NCBI RefSeq assembly: GCF_003952485.1
Contig: NZ_CP034447.1
Span: 1,240,001 to 1,304,000 of the forward strand
Length of the DNA: 64,000 bases
Origin: Mesorhizobium sp. M1E.F.Ca.ET.045.02.1.1
Lineage (GTDB): Bacteria; Pseudomonadota; Alphaproteobacteria; Rhizobiales; Rhizobiaceae
Direction: 5' to 3'
Numbering within the stretch: position 1 is the first letter of the stretch; each line of letters opens with the position of its first letter. Positions 36,993 to 46,600 of the stretch are shown here, one piece after another. The translations under genes and the position numbers were made by a program. The notes under the pieces are model-generated. The model made no database searches, was not told the DNA's origin, and saw nothing but the letters and a program-made list of their open reading frames with translations.

Positions 36993-37985
36993 ATGCCGGA
37001 ATATGACGTGCTTTGCATCGGCAATGCCATTGTCGACATCATCGCCCAGTGCGACGAGGCCTTCCTCGAAACCAACGGCATCATCAAGGGCGCGATGAAC
37101 CTCATCGACACCAGGCGTGCCGAGCTGCTCTACAACCGCATGGGACCGGCGATCGAGGCCTCGGGCGGCAGCGCCGGCAACACGGCCGCCGGCGTGGCGA
37201 GCTTCGGCGGCCGCGTCGCCTTCTTCGGCAAGGTGTCGAACGACGCGCTCGGCGAGATCTACACCCACGATATCCATGCCCAGGGCGTGGCCTTCGACAC
37301 CAGGCCGCTCAGAGGCGAACCGCCGACGGCGCGCTCGATGATCTTCGTCACGCCGGACGGCGAGCGCTCGATGAACACCTATCTCGGTGCGTGTATCGAG
37401 CTCGGACCGGAAGACGTCGAAGCCGACAAGGCCGCCGGCGCCAAGGTCACCTATTTCGAGGGCTATCTGTGGGATCCGCCGCGCGCCAAGGAGGCGATCC
37501 GGCAGACCGCGAAGCTGGCGCACGCCGCAGGCCGCGAAGTGTCGATGACGCTGTCGGATTCCTTCTGTGTCGACCGCTACCGCGACGAGTTCCTCGAGCT
37601 GATGCGTTCGGGCACGGTCGATATCGTTTTCGCCAACAGCCACGAGATCAGGTCGCTCTACCAGACCGCTTCCTTCGAGGACGCCCTCGCCGCCATTCGC
37701 AAGGACTGCAAGATCGCCGCCGTCACCCGCTCGGAAAAGGGCTCGGTGATCGTGCGCGGCGACGAGACCGTCCCCATCAAGGCGACGGCGATCAAGGAAC
37801 TGGTCGACACGACCGGCGCCGGCGACCTCTACGCCGCCGGCTTTCTCTATGGCTACACGACCGGACGCAGCCTCAAGGATTGCGGCGACCTCGGCTCGCT
37901 GGCGGCCGGCTTGGTGATCCAGCAGATCGGCCCGCGGCCCCGACAAAACCTGCGCCGCGAGGCCGAGCAGGCGGGGCTGCTGTAG
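36993..37985 (+). CDS. PfkB-family sugar/adenosine kinase
   Basis: A 330-residue ribokinase-fold kinase with SGGSAGNTAAGVASFGGRVA, FVTPDGERSMNTYLG and the PfkB signature LVDTTGAGDLYAAGFLYG containing the catalytic Asp. The N-terminal MPEYDVLCIGNAIVDI and overall length are close to bacterial adenosine kinase-like proteins. GGAG lies six bases before the ATG at 36993. Adenosine is the best guess; another nucleoside or sugar is possible. Confidence 0.88.
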   Translation: MPEYDVLCIGNAIVDIIAQCDEAFLETNGIIKGAMNLIDTRRAELLYNRMGPAIEASGGSAGNTAAGVASFGGRVAFFGKVSNDALGEIYTHDIHAQGVAFDTRPLRGEPPTARSMIFVTPDGERSMNTYLGACIELGPEDVEADKAAGAKVTYFEGYLWDPPRAKEAIRQTAKLAHAAGREVSMTLSDSFCVDRYRDEFLELMRSGTVDIVFANSHEIRSLYQTASFEDALAAIRKDCKIAAVTRSEKGSVIVRGDETVPIKATAIKELVDTTGAGDLYAAGFLYGYTTGRSLKDCGDLGSLAAGLVIQQIGPRPRQNLRREAEQAGLL

Positions 37986-37992
37986 CGCCTCT

Positions 37993-38144
37993 TACCTCTC
38001 CCCCTGTGGGAGAGGTCGGATTGCCCCGATTTGTTCTTCACAAATCGGCTGGCAATCCGGGTGAGGGGTAAGCTGGCGCCAAGCTGGAACACCCCTCATC
38101 CGACCTCGCTCCGCGAGGCCACCTTCTCCCACAAGGGGAGAAGG
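37993..38144. repeat. Two intergenic palindromic elements after the PfkB kinase gene
   Basis: The first (37993-38070) contains CCTCTCCCCCTGTGGGAGAG and the stem CCGATTTGTTCTTCACAAATCGG; the second (38086-38144) has CACCCCTCATCCGACCTCGC, CTCCGCGAG and CTTCTCCCACAAGGGGAGAA, as at 18769-18827. The remaining 230 bp up to the next start (38375) show no clear gene or promoter. The elements probably end the kinase transcript. Confidence 0.75.
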
Positions 38145-38374
38145 AAGAGCGGCATCTGTCGCGCCGCTGTCATAGATCGCTCCTACAGGCATGGTAGGCG
38201 TTCCGTGACTGACATCTCGGGATGCCCGCAACAGTTGGGGTGTCAAAGAAAATGCAAGACAGCAACCTTCACGGTCGCTGCATCTGTCGCCATTGCGATT
38301 GCCGCTTTCCGTTGTAGCCGTTCAAAAACCAGCCGCGGCCAGGGGGAGGAGAGCGCGGCACGCAAGACAGACGC

Positions 38375-39085
38375 ATGACCAGATTTCAGAATCCGCCTGA
38401 AGGGATTTCGCAGGAGGCCTTGGCCGGCCTGGTGGCCGAAGCGGTGCAACAGGCATTGATGCGGCATGGCATTCTGCTGGACGCGGAAGCCCTGGCCTCC
38501 GCCAGCGCGATTGCAGGCCGCGTTGCCGCCGCCCTTCCCTTCCTGTCTCAGACGCAACGGCTCGCAATCACCTCCTTCAAGGGTGGCTGGACCGAGCTGA
38601 CGTCCGCGTTTTTCCGCGCGATGGCGGAAAAAATCGTGCGGGCAGACCAGGCAGGCGCCGAAAGCGTGGACGAAAGCCCGACGGCGGGGCCTCGCAAATC
38701 TGCTTCCCGGCCTTTGGCCGAGCGAGCCTCCGAGCTCCAGTCGATGCTCATCGAAGACTGGGCCGGCGAGGTTGCCGGGTCGACCTACCTGGAAGAAAGA
38801 TTCCGCATCCCGCGCTCGACGCTGCATCGCTGGCAAAGGCGGGGCGAGGTCATCGCCCTTCGCAAGGGCGGCCGCAAACACGTCTTCCCGCTCGCCCAGT
38901 TCGTCGACGGCAGGCCGGCCCCGGGCATAAGCGAGGTGTTGGCGGCGATCACCAATCCGAGGCTGGCCTGGTTCTGGCTCACTCGCCCGTCCGCTGAGTT
39001 GGGCGGGCGCATCCCCATCGAAATGCTGCGCGAGGACATGATCGAGGATGTCGTTCGCGTCGCGCGCAGCTTGTCCCGGGCCTGA
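38375..39085 (+). CDS. Xre/MbcA/ParS-like antitoxin-type protein (orphan)
   Basis: A 236-residue protein. The middle region STYLEERFRIPRSTLHRWQR looks like an Xre-type HTH, followed by KGGRKHVFPLAQF. The C-terminal 45 residues, with ITNPRLAWFWLTRPSAELGG and IPIEMLREDM, match the ParS/MbcA toxin-binding domain. In RES-Xre toxin-antitoxin loci such a protein pairs with a RES-domain ADP-ribosyltransferase, but none is encoded on either side. It may be a solitary antitoxin, a remnant, or a dedicated regulator; the porin gene downstream has a symmetric operator-like repeat. Confidence 0.7.
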   Translation: MTRFQNPPEGISQEALAGLVAEAVQQALMRHGILLDAEALASASAIAGRVAAALPFLSQTQRLAITSFKGGWTELTSAFFRAMAEKIVRADQAGAESVDESPTAGPRKSASRPLAERASELQSMLIEDWAGEVAGSTYLEERFRIPRSTLHRWQRRGEVIALRKGGRKHVFPLAQFVDGRPAPGISEVLAAITNPRLAWFWLTRPSAELGGRIPIEMLREDMIEDVVRVARSLSRA

Positions 39086-39167
39086 GTCTGCAGCGTGGCT
39101 CCTCGCCTCTGGCTCAACTATTTTCTAGAATTTTAGCCGGCTGTTCTTTCGTCACAAAACTGTAACA

Positions 39168-39239
39168 AATGGCACATCTGGAACGCCTGTCAGGTAAAAT
39201 ATCCTTTTAGAACGTATACATTGTGCAATATGTGCCATT
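39168..39239. promoter_or_regulatory. Widely spaced inverted repeat upstream of the porin gene
   Basis: AATGGCACAT (39168-39177) and ATGTGCCATT (39230-39239) are perfect 10-bp inverse copies with centres 62 bp apart, close to six helical turns, in an A/T-rich 376-bp gap with no gene. The arrangement suits a pair of operator half-sites joined by DNA looping. It lies 222 bp before the porin start and about 80 bp after the ParS-like gene. The porin promoter itself was not resolved. Confidence 0.5.
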
Positions 39240-39461
39240 CTTTCAAATATGTGACGTGATATTTACGCAACAAGACTTCCATAAGAGTCCAGAAGCCGTT
39301 TTTCCGACACAATCTCTGTTGTGAACGACAGCTAATTAGGCCATGTCGAAGGCGAAGAAGCGGCGCCGGTGCGCGGCTTTTTCAACGATGGGGACGGGGT
39401 GGCAAAAAAGCCGGATGGCATGCCGAGCCTGTCTTGAACCTTTGACTGGAGATTCAAGAAA

Positions 39462-40604
39462 ATGAACATCAAGAGCCTTCTTCTCGGCTCCGCTGCGGCG
39501 CTGATCGCAGTTTCGGGCGCCCGCGCCGCCGACGCGGTCACCGTCGCCGAGCCGGAACCGGCCGAATACGTCAAGATCTGCGACGTGTACGGGGCCGGTT
39601 ACTTCTACATCCCCGGCACCGAAACCTGCCTGCGCATCGGCGGCTATGTCCGCTATGACATCGGCCTCGGCGACGTCGGCTCGTTCGACGGCGCGAAGTC
39701 GTTCGACCACCAAGACGGTGACCAGCAGGACACCTGGAAGAAGAACGCCCGCTTCACCTTCAAGACCTGGACCGGCCAGGAAACCGAGCTCGGCACCTTG
39801 AAGACTTACACCGAAATGCGCTTCAACTTCGGCAACAGCAACGGCTATGGCACCGTCGTCTCCGGCAATCCCGCCGTCGACAAGGGCGTCACGGTGAAAT
39901 TCGCCTGGATCCAGCTCGGCGGTCTCCGCGTCGGTAAGGACGAATCGGCCTTCGATACGTTCATCGGCTACGCCGGTAGCGTCATCCAGGATACGCTGGT
40001 GCCCTATGGCGATTTCGATACCAACGTTGTCCAGTACTACTTCGACGCCGGCAATGGCTTCTCGGCCGTGGCTTCGCTCGAAGAAGGCTCCGGCGTGGTT
40101 GGCACGATCGATAGCTACGTTCCGCATGTCGTCGGCGGCGTGAAGTACACGCAGGGCTGGGGTGCGATCACCGGCGTCGTCGCTTACGACAGCAACTACG
40201 AAGAGGTGGCCGGCAAAGTTCGCTTGGACATCAAGCCGATGGACAACCTGTCCCTGTTCATCATGGGCGGCTATGGCACTGACGACAACCTTAACGATGA
40301 TGCGGGTAACGTTATCGACGCCCACGGTCGCGGCTTCTACAAGCAGTGGAGCGGCAACTGGGCGGTGTGGGGCGGTGGTACCTATACCATCAACGAGAAG
40401 ACCTCGTTCAACGCCCAGCTCTCCTATGACGAAGGCAAGAATTTTGGCGTCGCGGCGAACATTGCCTATGAAATCGTCAAGGGTCTCAAGGTCACCGCCG
40501 AAGTCGACTATTTGCATCTCGGCGAAGACAGCGTCACCAATTTTACCAAAGCCGACAAGGAAAACAGCGTCGGCGGTATCCTCCGCTTCCAACGCTCGTT
40601 CTGA
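39462..40604 (+). CDS. Outer-membrane porin (Omp2b/RopA-like)
   Basis: A 380-residue trimeric general porin of alphaproteobacteria. The signal peptide MNIKSLLLGSAAALIAVSGA is cleaved after ARA, giving ADAVTVAEPEPAEYVKICDV. The N-terminal GTETCLRIGGYVRYDIGLGD and C-terminal GGILRFQRSF with terminal Phe are the hallmarks of the family. Codon use is that of a highly expressed gene. It is followed by a strong terminator and preceded by an unusually long A/T-rich regulatory region. Confidence 0.95.
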   Translation: MNIKSLLLGSAAALIAVSGARAADAVTVAEPEPAEYVKICDVYGAGYFYIPGTETCLRIGGYVRYDIGLGDVGSFDGAKSFDHQDGDQQDTWKKNARFTFKTWTGQETELGTLKTYTEMRFNFGNSNGYGTVVSGNPAVDKGVTVKFAWIQLGGLRVGKDESAFDTFIGYAGSVIQDTLVPYGDFDTNVVQYYFDAGNGFSAVASLEEGSGVVGTIDSYVPHVVGGVKYTQGWGAITGVVAYDSNYEEVAGKVRLDIKPMDNLSLFIMGGYGTDDNLNDDAGNVIDAHGRGFYKQWSGNWAVWGGGTYTINEKTSFNAQLSYDEGKNFGVAANIAYEIVKGLKVTAEVDYLHLGEDSVTNFTKADKENSVGGILRFQRSF

Positions 40605-40628
40605 TCGATCCCTGCGATCTTAACGGAA

Positions 40629-40662
40629 AGGCCCGCGGCATCGCCGCGGGCCCTTTGCTTTT
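40629..40662 (+). terminator. Rho-independent terminator of the porin gene
   Basis: GGCCCGCGGC-ATC-GCCGCGGGCC (40630-40652) forms a 10-bp G/C stem with a 3-nt loop, followed by CTTTGCTTTT. It ends 25 bp before the convergent malic enzyme stop and may work in both directions. Confidence 0.9.
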
Positions 40663-40686
40663 CAGAAGTGGTGCAGCGACCGCTCG

Positions 40687-42966
40687 TCAATTCCCTGCCG
40701 TGTAGGCCGCGATCGCCGCCATGTTGACGATGTCTGAATCCTTGGCGTTGAGCGAGACGATCTGGACCGGCTTGTTCAAACCGACCAGCAGCGGGCCGAT
40801 GACGGTCGAGCCGCCGAGTTCCTGCAGCATCTTGGTCGAGATAGAGGCCGAGTGGAACGCCGGCATCACCAGCACATTGGCCGGACCGGTGAGCCTGATG
40901 AACGGATATTGCGCCATGGCGCGGGGGTTCAGCGCCACGTCGGCCGCCATCTCGCCATCATATTCGAAGTCGACGCGGCGCTTGTCGAGGATGCGTACCG
41001 CCTCCTGTATCCGCTCCGAGCGCTCGCCCTGCGGATGGCCGAAGGTCGAGTAGGCAAGCATGGCGAGCCGCGGCTCGTAGCCCATGCGGCGGGCGAAGCC
41101 GGCGGCCTCCTCGGCGATGTCGGCGATCTGCTCGGCGTTGGGCATGTCGTGCACTGCGGTGTCGGCGATCATCACGGTGCGGCCGCGCGCCAGCACGATC
41201 GAGGCGCCGATGACGCGGTGCCCGGGCTTGGCATCGATGACGCGGCGGATGTCGTCGAGAGCGGTCGAATAGTTGCGGGTCACACCGGTGACGATGCCGT
41301 CGGCATCGCCAAGCGCCACCATGCAGGCGGCGAAATGGTTGCGGTCGTTGTTGATCAGGCGCTGGCAGTCGCGGAACAGGAAACCTTTCCTCTGCATTCG
41401 CTCGTAGAGATAGTCGGTATAGATCGCGTTGCGGCGCGACAGCCGGGCATTGATGATCTCGAGGCCCTGCTTGTTCAAGTCGATGCCGGCGTTCCTGGCG
41501 TTCTCCTTGATGACGTCGTCGCGCCCGAGAAGGATTGCGGTGCCGAGCTTCTGGTTCACATAGGAGACGGCAGCGCGCATCACCTGCTCCTCCTCGCCCT
41601 CGGCGAAGACGATGCGCTTGGGCTGGCGGCGGACGCGGTCGTAGATGCGCTGCAGCGTGGATGCGATCGGATCGCGGCGCGCCGAAAGCTCCTGTGCGTA
41701 GCGGTCGAGGTCAAGGATCGGCTTGCGGGCAACGCCGGAGTCCATCGCGGCCTTGGCCACCGCGAGCGGGATTGCCGAGATCAGGCGCGGATCGAACGGC
41801 ACCGGGATGATGTAGTTGGGGCCGAATTTCGGCCGGTTGCCCTGATAGGCGGCGGCGACGTCGTCCGGCACGTCCTGTCGCGCCAGCTCCGCCAGCGCGC
41901 GAGCCGCGGCGATCTTCATCTCGTCATTGATGGTGGTGGCGCGGACATCCAGCGCGCCACGGAAGATATAGGGAAAGCCAAGCACATTGTTGACCTGGTT
42001 CGGGTAATCCGAACGGCCGGTCGCCATGATGGCGTCGGTGCGGATCTCGCCCACTTCCTCGGGCGTGATCTCCGGATCGGGATTGGCCATGGCGAAGATG
42101 ATCGGGTTCTTCGCCATCGACTGCACCATCGCGGTGGTCAGCGCCCCCTTGGCTGAGAGGCCAAGGAAGACGTCGGCGCCGTCCAGCGCTTCCGCGAGGC
42201 TGCGCGCCTCGGTCTTGACCGCATGCGCCGACTTCCACTGGTTCATGCCCTCGGTACGGCCCTGGTAGACCACGCCCTTGGTGTCGCAGAGGGTGATGTT
42301 CTCCGGCGAAAAACCCATCGCCTTCATCAGTTCGATGCAGGCTATGCCCGCGGCGCCCGCGCCGTTGCAGACCATCTTCGTGGTCTTCATGTCGCGGCCG
42401 GTGATCTCCAGCGCGTTGAGCAGCCCGGCGGACGAGATGATGGCGGTGCCGTGCTGGTCGTCATGGAAGACCGGGATGTCCATCAGCTCGCGCAGGCGCT
42501 GTTCGATGATGAAGCATTCCGGCGCCTTGATGTCCTCGAGGTTGATGCCGCCGAAGGAGGGGCCGAGGAAGCGCACGCAGTTGATGAACTCGTCGGCATC
42601 CTCCGTCGCCACCTCGAGATCGATCGAATCGACATCGGCGAAGCGCTTGAACAGCACCGCCTTGCCTTCCATCACCGGCTTCGAGGCCAGCGCGCCGAGA
42701 TTGCCGAGGCCTAGGATGGCGGTGCCGTTGGAGATGACGGCGACCATGTTGCCTCGCGCCGTGTAGTCGAAGGCGCGGCTCGGGTCTTCAGCGATGGCGC
42801 GCACGGGAACGGCCACACCCGGCGAATAGGCGAGGCTGAGATCGCGCTGGGTTGCCATCGGCTTGGTGGCGACGATCTCCAGCTTGCCTGGCCGCCCCAT
42901 GGCGTGGAATTCCAGCGCCTCCTGCGCGCTGACGGAGGGCCCGCTGCTTTCGGTTTTCTTGGCCAT
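40687..42966 (-). CDS. maeB: NADP-dependent malic enzyme with phosphotransacetylase-like domain
   Basis: A 759-residue enzyme converting malate to pyruvate and CO2, as in rhizobial TME. The N-terminal malic domain (to about residue 160) contains SLAYSPGVAVPVRAI and VFHDDQHGTAIISSAG; the NAD(P)-binding domain (about 165-400) has VCNGAGAAGIACIELMKA; the C-terminal 330 residues are a phosphotransacetylase-like domain (IVFAEGEEEQVMRAA) that is regulatory in this family. It directly precedes mutS in divergent orientation, a conserved rhizobial arrangement. Confidence 0.95.
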   Translation of the reverse strand: MAKKTESSGPSVSAQEALEFHAMGRPGKLEIVATKPMATQRDLSLAYSPGVAVPVRAIAEDPSRAFDYTARGNMVAVISNGTAILGLGNLGALASKPVMEGKAVLFKRFADVDSIDLEVATEDADEFINCVRFLGPSFGGINLEDIKAPECFIIEQRLRELMDIPVFHDDQHGTAIISSAGLLNALEITGRDMKTTKMVCNGAGAAGIACIELMKAMGFSPENITLCDTKGVVYQGRTEGMNQWKSAHAVKTEARSLAEALDGADVFLGLSAKGALTTAMVQSMAKNPIIFAMANPDPEITPEEVGEIRTDAIMATGRSDYPNQVNNVLGFPYIFRGALDVRATTINDEMKIAAARALAELARQDVPDDVAAAYQGNRPKFGPNYIIPVPFDPRLISAIPLAVAKAAMDSGVARKPILDLDRYAQELSARRDPIASTLQRIYDRVRRQPKRIVFAEGEEEQVMRAAVSYVNQKLGTAILLGRDDVIKENARNAGIDLNKQGLEIINARLSRRNAIYTDYLYERMQRKGFLFRDCQRLINNDRNHFAACMVALGDADGIVTGVTRNYSTALDDIRRVIDAKPGHRVIGASIVLARGRTVMIADTAVHDMPNAEQIADIAEEAAGFARRMGYEPRLAMLAYSTFGHPQGERSERIQEAVRILDKRRVDFEYDGEMAADVALNPRAMAQYPFIRLTGPANVLVMPAFHSASISTKMLQELGGSTVIGPLLVGLNKPVQIVSLNAKDSDIVNMAAIAAYTAGN

Positions 42967-43208
42967 GATGCTTTCGATTTCCTCACCTGTGCGGCACCGC
43001 TTGGGACGGGTGCTTTCTTATGGCATTCCGGATTAAGGCTACACGCGGCCGCTGTAAACCGCCAAGCCCGGCGAAGCTGCTTCAACGCGGGCGGACAAGG
43101 CAATGCGGCGGCTCAGTTGGCAGCCGGCTGGCAGCATAGCTCGCGCTTTCCCCTGCTTTTCGAGGCGCCGGCATTAAACCGCACTGCCACTTCTGCTAGC
43201 GTTCCGGC

Positions 43209-45944
43209 ATGAACATGCACATGCCGACCGATACCGACGCCCAGGAGACGACGACGCCGGCGCCCGCCGTGGGCACCGTCACGCCGATGATGGAGCAGTA
43301 TATCGAGATCAAGGCGGCGAACCCGGATTCGCTGCTCTTCTACCGCATGGGCGATTTCTACGAGCTGTTCTTCGACGACGCCGAAAAGGCGAGCCAGGCG
43401 CTCGGCATCGTGCTGACCCGGCGCGGCAAGCACCAGGGCCACGACATTCCGATGTGCGGCGTGCCGGTGCATGCGGCGGACGACTACCTGCAGAAGTTGA
43501 TCGCGCAAGGTTTTCGCGTCGCCGTCTGCGAGCAGATCGAGGATCCGGCGGAAGCCAAGAAGCGAGGCTCGAAGTCGGTGGTGCGCCGCGATGTGGTGCG
43601 GCTGGTCACGCCCGGCACCATCACCGAGGACAAGCTGCTGGCGCCCTCGGAATCGAGCTACCTGATGGCTCTGGGACGGGTGAAGGGCGGCAATGCGGCC
43701 AGCCAAGGCAGCTTCGCGCTGGCCTGGATCGACATCTCGACCGGCGCGTTCCGCGTGGCGGAAACCACGGCCGAACGGCTGCTTGCCGACATCTTCCGCG
43801 TCGATCCGCGCGAGCTGATCGTCGCCGAACCGGTGTTCCACGACCCGGAATTGCGGCCGGTCTTCGACGTGCTCGGGCGGGTCGCCAACCCGCAGCCGCC
43901 GTCGCTGTTCGATTCGGCATCGGCCACCGGCCGCATCGCCCGCTTTTTCGAGGTGGCGACGCCCGACAGCTTCGGCACGTTCTCGCGCGCCGAATTGTCG
44001 GCGATCTCCGGCACTATCGCCTATGTCGAGAAAACGCAGAAGGCCGAGCGGCCGCCGCTGTCGCGGCCCGAGCGCGAGGAGAGCGGCTCGACGCTGTTCA
44101 TCGATCCGGCGACGCGCGCCAATCTGGAGCTGTTGCGCACGCTGTCAGGCAGCCGCGACGGCTCGCTGTTCAAGGCGATCGACCGCACGGTGACCGGCGG
44201 CGGCGCGAGATTGCTCGCCGACCGGCTGATGGCGCCACTGACCGACCCGGCGGCGATTTCCGCAAGGCTGGATTCGGTCTCGTTCTTCCGCGCCGAGACG
44301 CGGCTCTGCCAAGGCCTGCGGACGAGCCTGAAAAGCGTTGCCGACATGCCGAGGGCGCTGTCGCGGCTGGCGCTCAATCGCGGCGGCCCGCGCGATCTCG
44401 GCGCGCTGCGCGCCGGTTTCGAGGCGGCGGGCGCGATCGCCGCGCTGTTCGCGACGACGGGCCTGCCCGCCGAACTCGGCGCGGCGCTGGCGGCGATCAA
44501 GGCCTTGCCCGAAGCGCTCGCCCGCCATCTCAGCGAGGCGCTCGACGACGAACTGCCGCTGATCAGACGCGACGGCGGCTTCGTGCGGTCGAGCTACAAT
44601 GCCGAACTCGACGAAATGCGGGCATTGCGCGACGAGTCGCGAAAAGTGATCGCCGGGCTGGAACGCTCGCTGATCGAGGAGACCGGCATCCGCTCACTGA
44701 AGATCCGGCACAACAATGTGCTCGGCTATTACATCGAAGTCACCGCCAACCATCATGGCGTGATGACCGGCAGCGACGCGGCGAAGGCGCGGTTCATCCA
44801 TCGCCAGACCATGGCCAACGCCATGCGCTTCACGACGACGGAACTGGCGGAGCTGGAATCGAAGATCGCCAACGCCGCAGACAAGGCGCTGAGCATCGAG
44901 CTTGCCACTTTCGACCGGCTGACGGCGGAGGTGGTCGGCGAGGCCGACAGCATCCGCGCCGGCGCCGAGGCACTCGCCGTGCTCGACGTGTCGGCGGCGC
45001 TGGCCCTTCTTTCCGAAAACGAGGGCTGGTGCCGGCCGGCGGTCGATGCCAGCCTCGCCTTCGAGATTTCCGGCGGGCGGCATCCGGTCGTCGAACAGGC
45101 GCTCAGGCGTTCCGGCGAAGGGCCGTTCGTCGCCAATGACTGCGACCTCTCGCCGGAAGGCGGGGCGAAGGCCGGCGCGATCTGGCTTCTCACCGGTCCC
45201 AATATGGGCGGCAAGTCGACCTTCCTCAGACAGAACGCGCTGATCGCCATCCTGGCCCAGACCGGCTCCTTCGTGCCGGCGCAGAGCGCCCATATCGGCG
45301 TCGTCGACCGGCTGTTCTCGCGCGTCGGCGCTTCCGACGACCTCGCGCGCGGCCGCTCCACCTTCATGGTCGAGATGGTCGAGACGGCGGCGATCCTCAA
45401 CCAGGCGGGCGAGCGGGCGCTGGTCATCCTCGACGAGATCGGCCGCGGCACCGCGACCTTCGACGGCCTCTCGATCGCCTGGGCGGCGGTTGAGTATCTG
45501 CACGAGAAGAACCGCTGTAGGGCGATCTTCGCCACGCATTTCCACGAGATGACGGCGCTGGCCGGCAAGCTGTCGCGGCTCTCCAACGTCACCATGCGGG
45601 TCAAGGAATGGGAAGGCGACGTCGTCTTCCTGCACGAGGTCGGCAAGGGCGCGGCCGACCGTTCCTACGGCGTCCAGGTGGCGCGGCTCGCCGGCCTGCC
45701 GGAAGCGGTGGTGGCGCGCGCTAGGCAAGTGCTGCACCAACTCGAGGAAGGCGAAGTCTCTGGCAAGACCAACCGTCTGGTCGACGACCTGCCGCTGTTT
45801 TCCGTGGCGGTGAAGCGCGAAGCGCCGAAGCCGGTGAAGAGCGATGCGCTGGGCGACGCGCTCGGCGCGATCAATCCGGACGAGATGACGCCGCGCGAGG
45901 CGCTGGAGGCGCTCTATCGGCTGAAGGGGCTGGCGGACCGGTAA
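43209..45944 (+). CDS. mutS: DNA mismatch repair protein MutS
   Basis: A 911-residue mismatch sensor. The mismatch-binding domain carries the Phe-x-Glu motif in [20 protein letters not shown], and the C-terminal ATPase has [15 protein letters not shown] (Walker A), [20 protein letters not shown] (Walker B) and ATHFHEMT. The C-terminus [18 protein letters not shown] is typical. It functions with MutL, which is not in this window. The stop is directly followed by the convergent ICMT-like gene, marking the start of accessory genes before glnD. Confidence 0.97.
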   Translation: MNMHMPTDTDAQETTTPAPAVGTVTPMMEQYIEIKAANPDSLLFYRMGDFYELFFDDAEKASQALGIVLTRRGKHQGHDIPMCGVPVHAADDYLQKLIAQGFRVAVCEQIEDPAEAKKRGSKSVVRRDVVRLVTPGTITEDKLLAPSESSYLMALGRVKGGNAASQGSFALAWIDISTGAFRVAETTAERLLADIFRVDPRELIVAEPVFHDPELRPVFDVLGRVANPQPPSLFDSASATGRIARFFEVATPDSFGTFSRAELSAISGTIAYVEKTQKAERPPLSRPEREESGSTLFIDPATRANLELLRTLSGSRDGSLFKAIDRTVTGGGARLLADRLMAPLTDPAAISARLDSVSFFRAETRLCQGLRTSLKSVADMPRALSRLALNRGGPRDLGALRAGFEAAGAIAALFATTGLPAELGAALAAIKALPEALARHLSEALDDELPLIRRDGGFVRSSYNAELDEMRALRDESRKVIAGLERSLIEETGIRSLKIRHNNVLGYYIEVTANHHGVMTGSDAAKARFIHRQTMANAMRFTTTELAELESKIANAADKALSIELATFDRLTAEVVGEADSIRAGAEALAVLDVSAALALLSENEGWCRPAVDASLAFEISGGRHPVVEQALRRSGEGPFVANDCDLSPEGGAKAGAIWLLTGPNMGGKSTFLRQNALIAILAQTGSFVPAQSAHIGVVDRLFSRVGASDDLARGRSTFMVEMVETAAILNQAGERALVILDEIGRGTATFDGLSIAWAAVEYLHEKNRCRAIFATHFHEMTALAGKLSRLSNVTMRVKEWEGDVVFLHEVGKGAADRSYGVQVARLAGLPEAVVARARQVLHQLEEGEVSGKTNRLVDDLPLFSVAVKREAPKPVKSDALGDALGAINPDEMTPREALEALYRLKGLADR

Positions 45945-46568
45945 TCAAAACAATCGGAACATCGGCGTCACCAGCCTTGCCGACTGGAGCCAGCCGAGCA
46001 ATTCGACCGCCAGTATCGCCACAAGGAAGTAAGAGCTGTCGATGGCGGTCCGCCTCAGCGCCACCGAGTCGAAGGTGACGGGAGACGGGCCCAAGACGTC
46101 GTCGTAATCGCGCGACAGACGGGGAAAGAAGGCCGGCACGCTTTGACAATAGCGCCAATAGGCCTCGCCAAAGATGGCGTCCAGCGTGATCGCTTCGCGC
46201 GTCGCGACATAGGAAAAGACTAGATAGGTGAAGGCAAAGAGAAACGCCGAAAGGATCAGCGACCCGAATGTCAGCCCGACGCCGGCCAGTCCAAGGGCCG
46301 AGAAGAAATAAAGCGGGTTGCGCGTATAGGCATAGGGGCCGGTTGTGACGAGTTCACGGTTCTTGCGTCCGCCAACATACAGCGATGCCCAGCAGCGGCC
46401 GCCGATACAGATGAGGATCAGCACGGTACCCGCAAATTCCAGCATTTCGCGAAAGGTGCTGCCTTGCGGCCACCCACTCTCCGCAAGCAGGGCCGGCGCC
46501 AGGACGACGGGAGCAACCAGCCAAAGGAAACGCATCCTTCTGCCTTGTTGAAAAGCTGAAAGCGGCAT
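45945..46568 (-). CDS. Isoprenylcysteine carboxyl methyltransferase-like membrane protein
   Basis: A 207-residue membrane protein with the ICMT/phospholipid methyltransferase core VTTGPYAYTRNPLYFFSALG, followed by YVATREAITLDAIFGEAYWR. Four to five hydrophobic segments are visible. Substrates of bacterial members range from phospholipids to unknown compounds. The ATG at 46568 is uncertain: a GTG at 46595 and an ATG at 46535 are alternatives. The stop codon abuts the mutS stop. It follows the DUF3313 lipoprotein gene on the same strand at close range and is probably in one transcript with it. Confidence 0.78.
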   Translation of the reverse strand: MPLSAFQQGRRMRFLWLVAPVVLAPALLAESGWPQGSTFREMLEFAGTVLILICIGGRCWASLYVGGRKNRELVTTGPYAYTRNPLYFFSALGLAGVGLTFGSLILSAFLFAFTYLVFSYVATREAITLDAIFGEAYWRYCQSVPAFFPRLSRDYDDVLGPSPVTFDSVALRRTAIDSSYFLVAILAVELLGWLQSARLVTPMFRLF

Positions 46569-46600
46569 CGGGGACTTCTTCTGCACTTGTATCACCCGCC

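Noticed and set aside
38375..39085. Complete RES-Xre toxin-antitoxin locus
   Set aside because: No RES-domain gene on either side.
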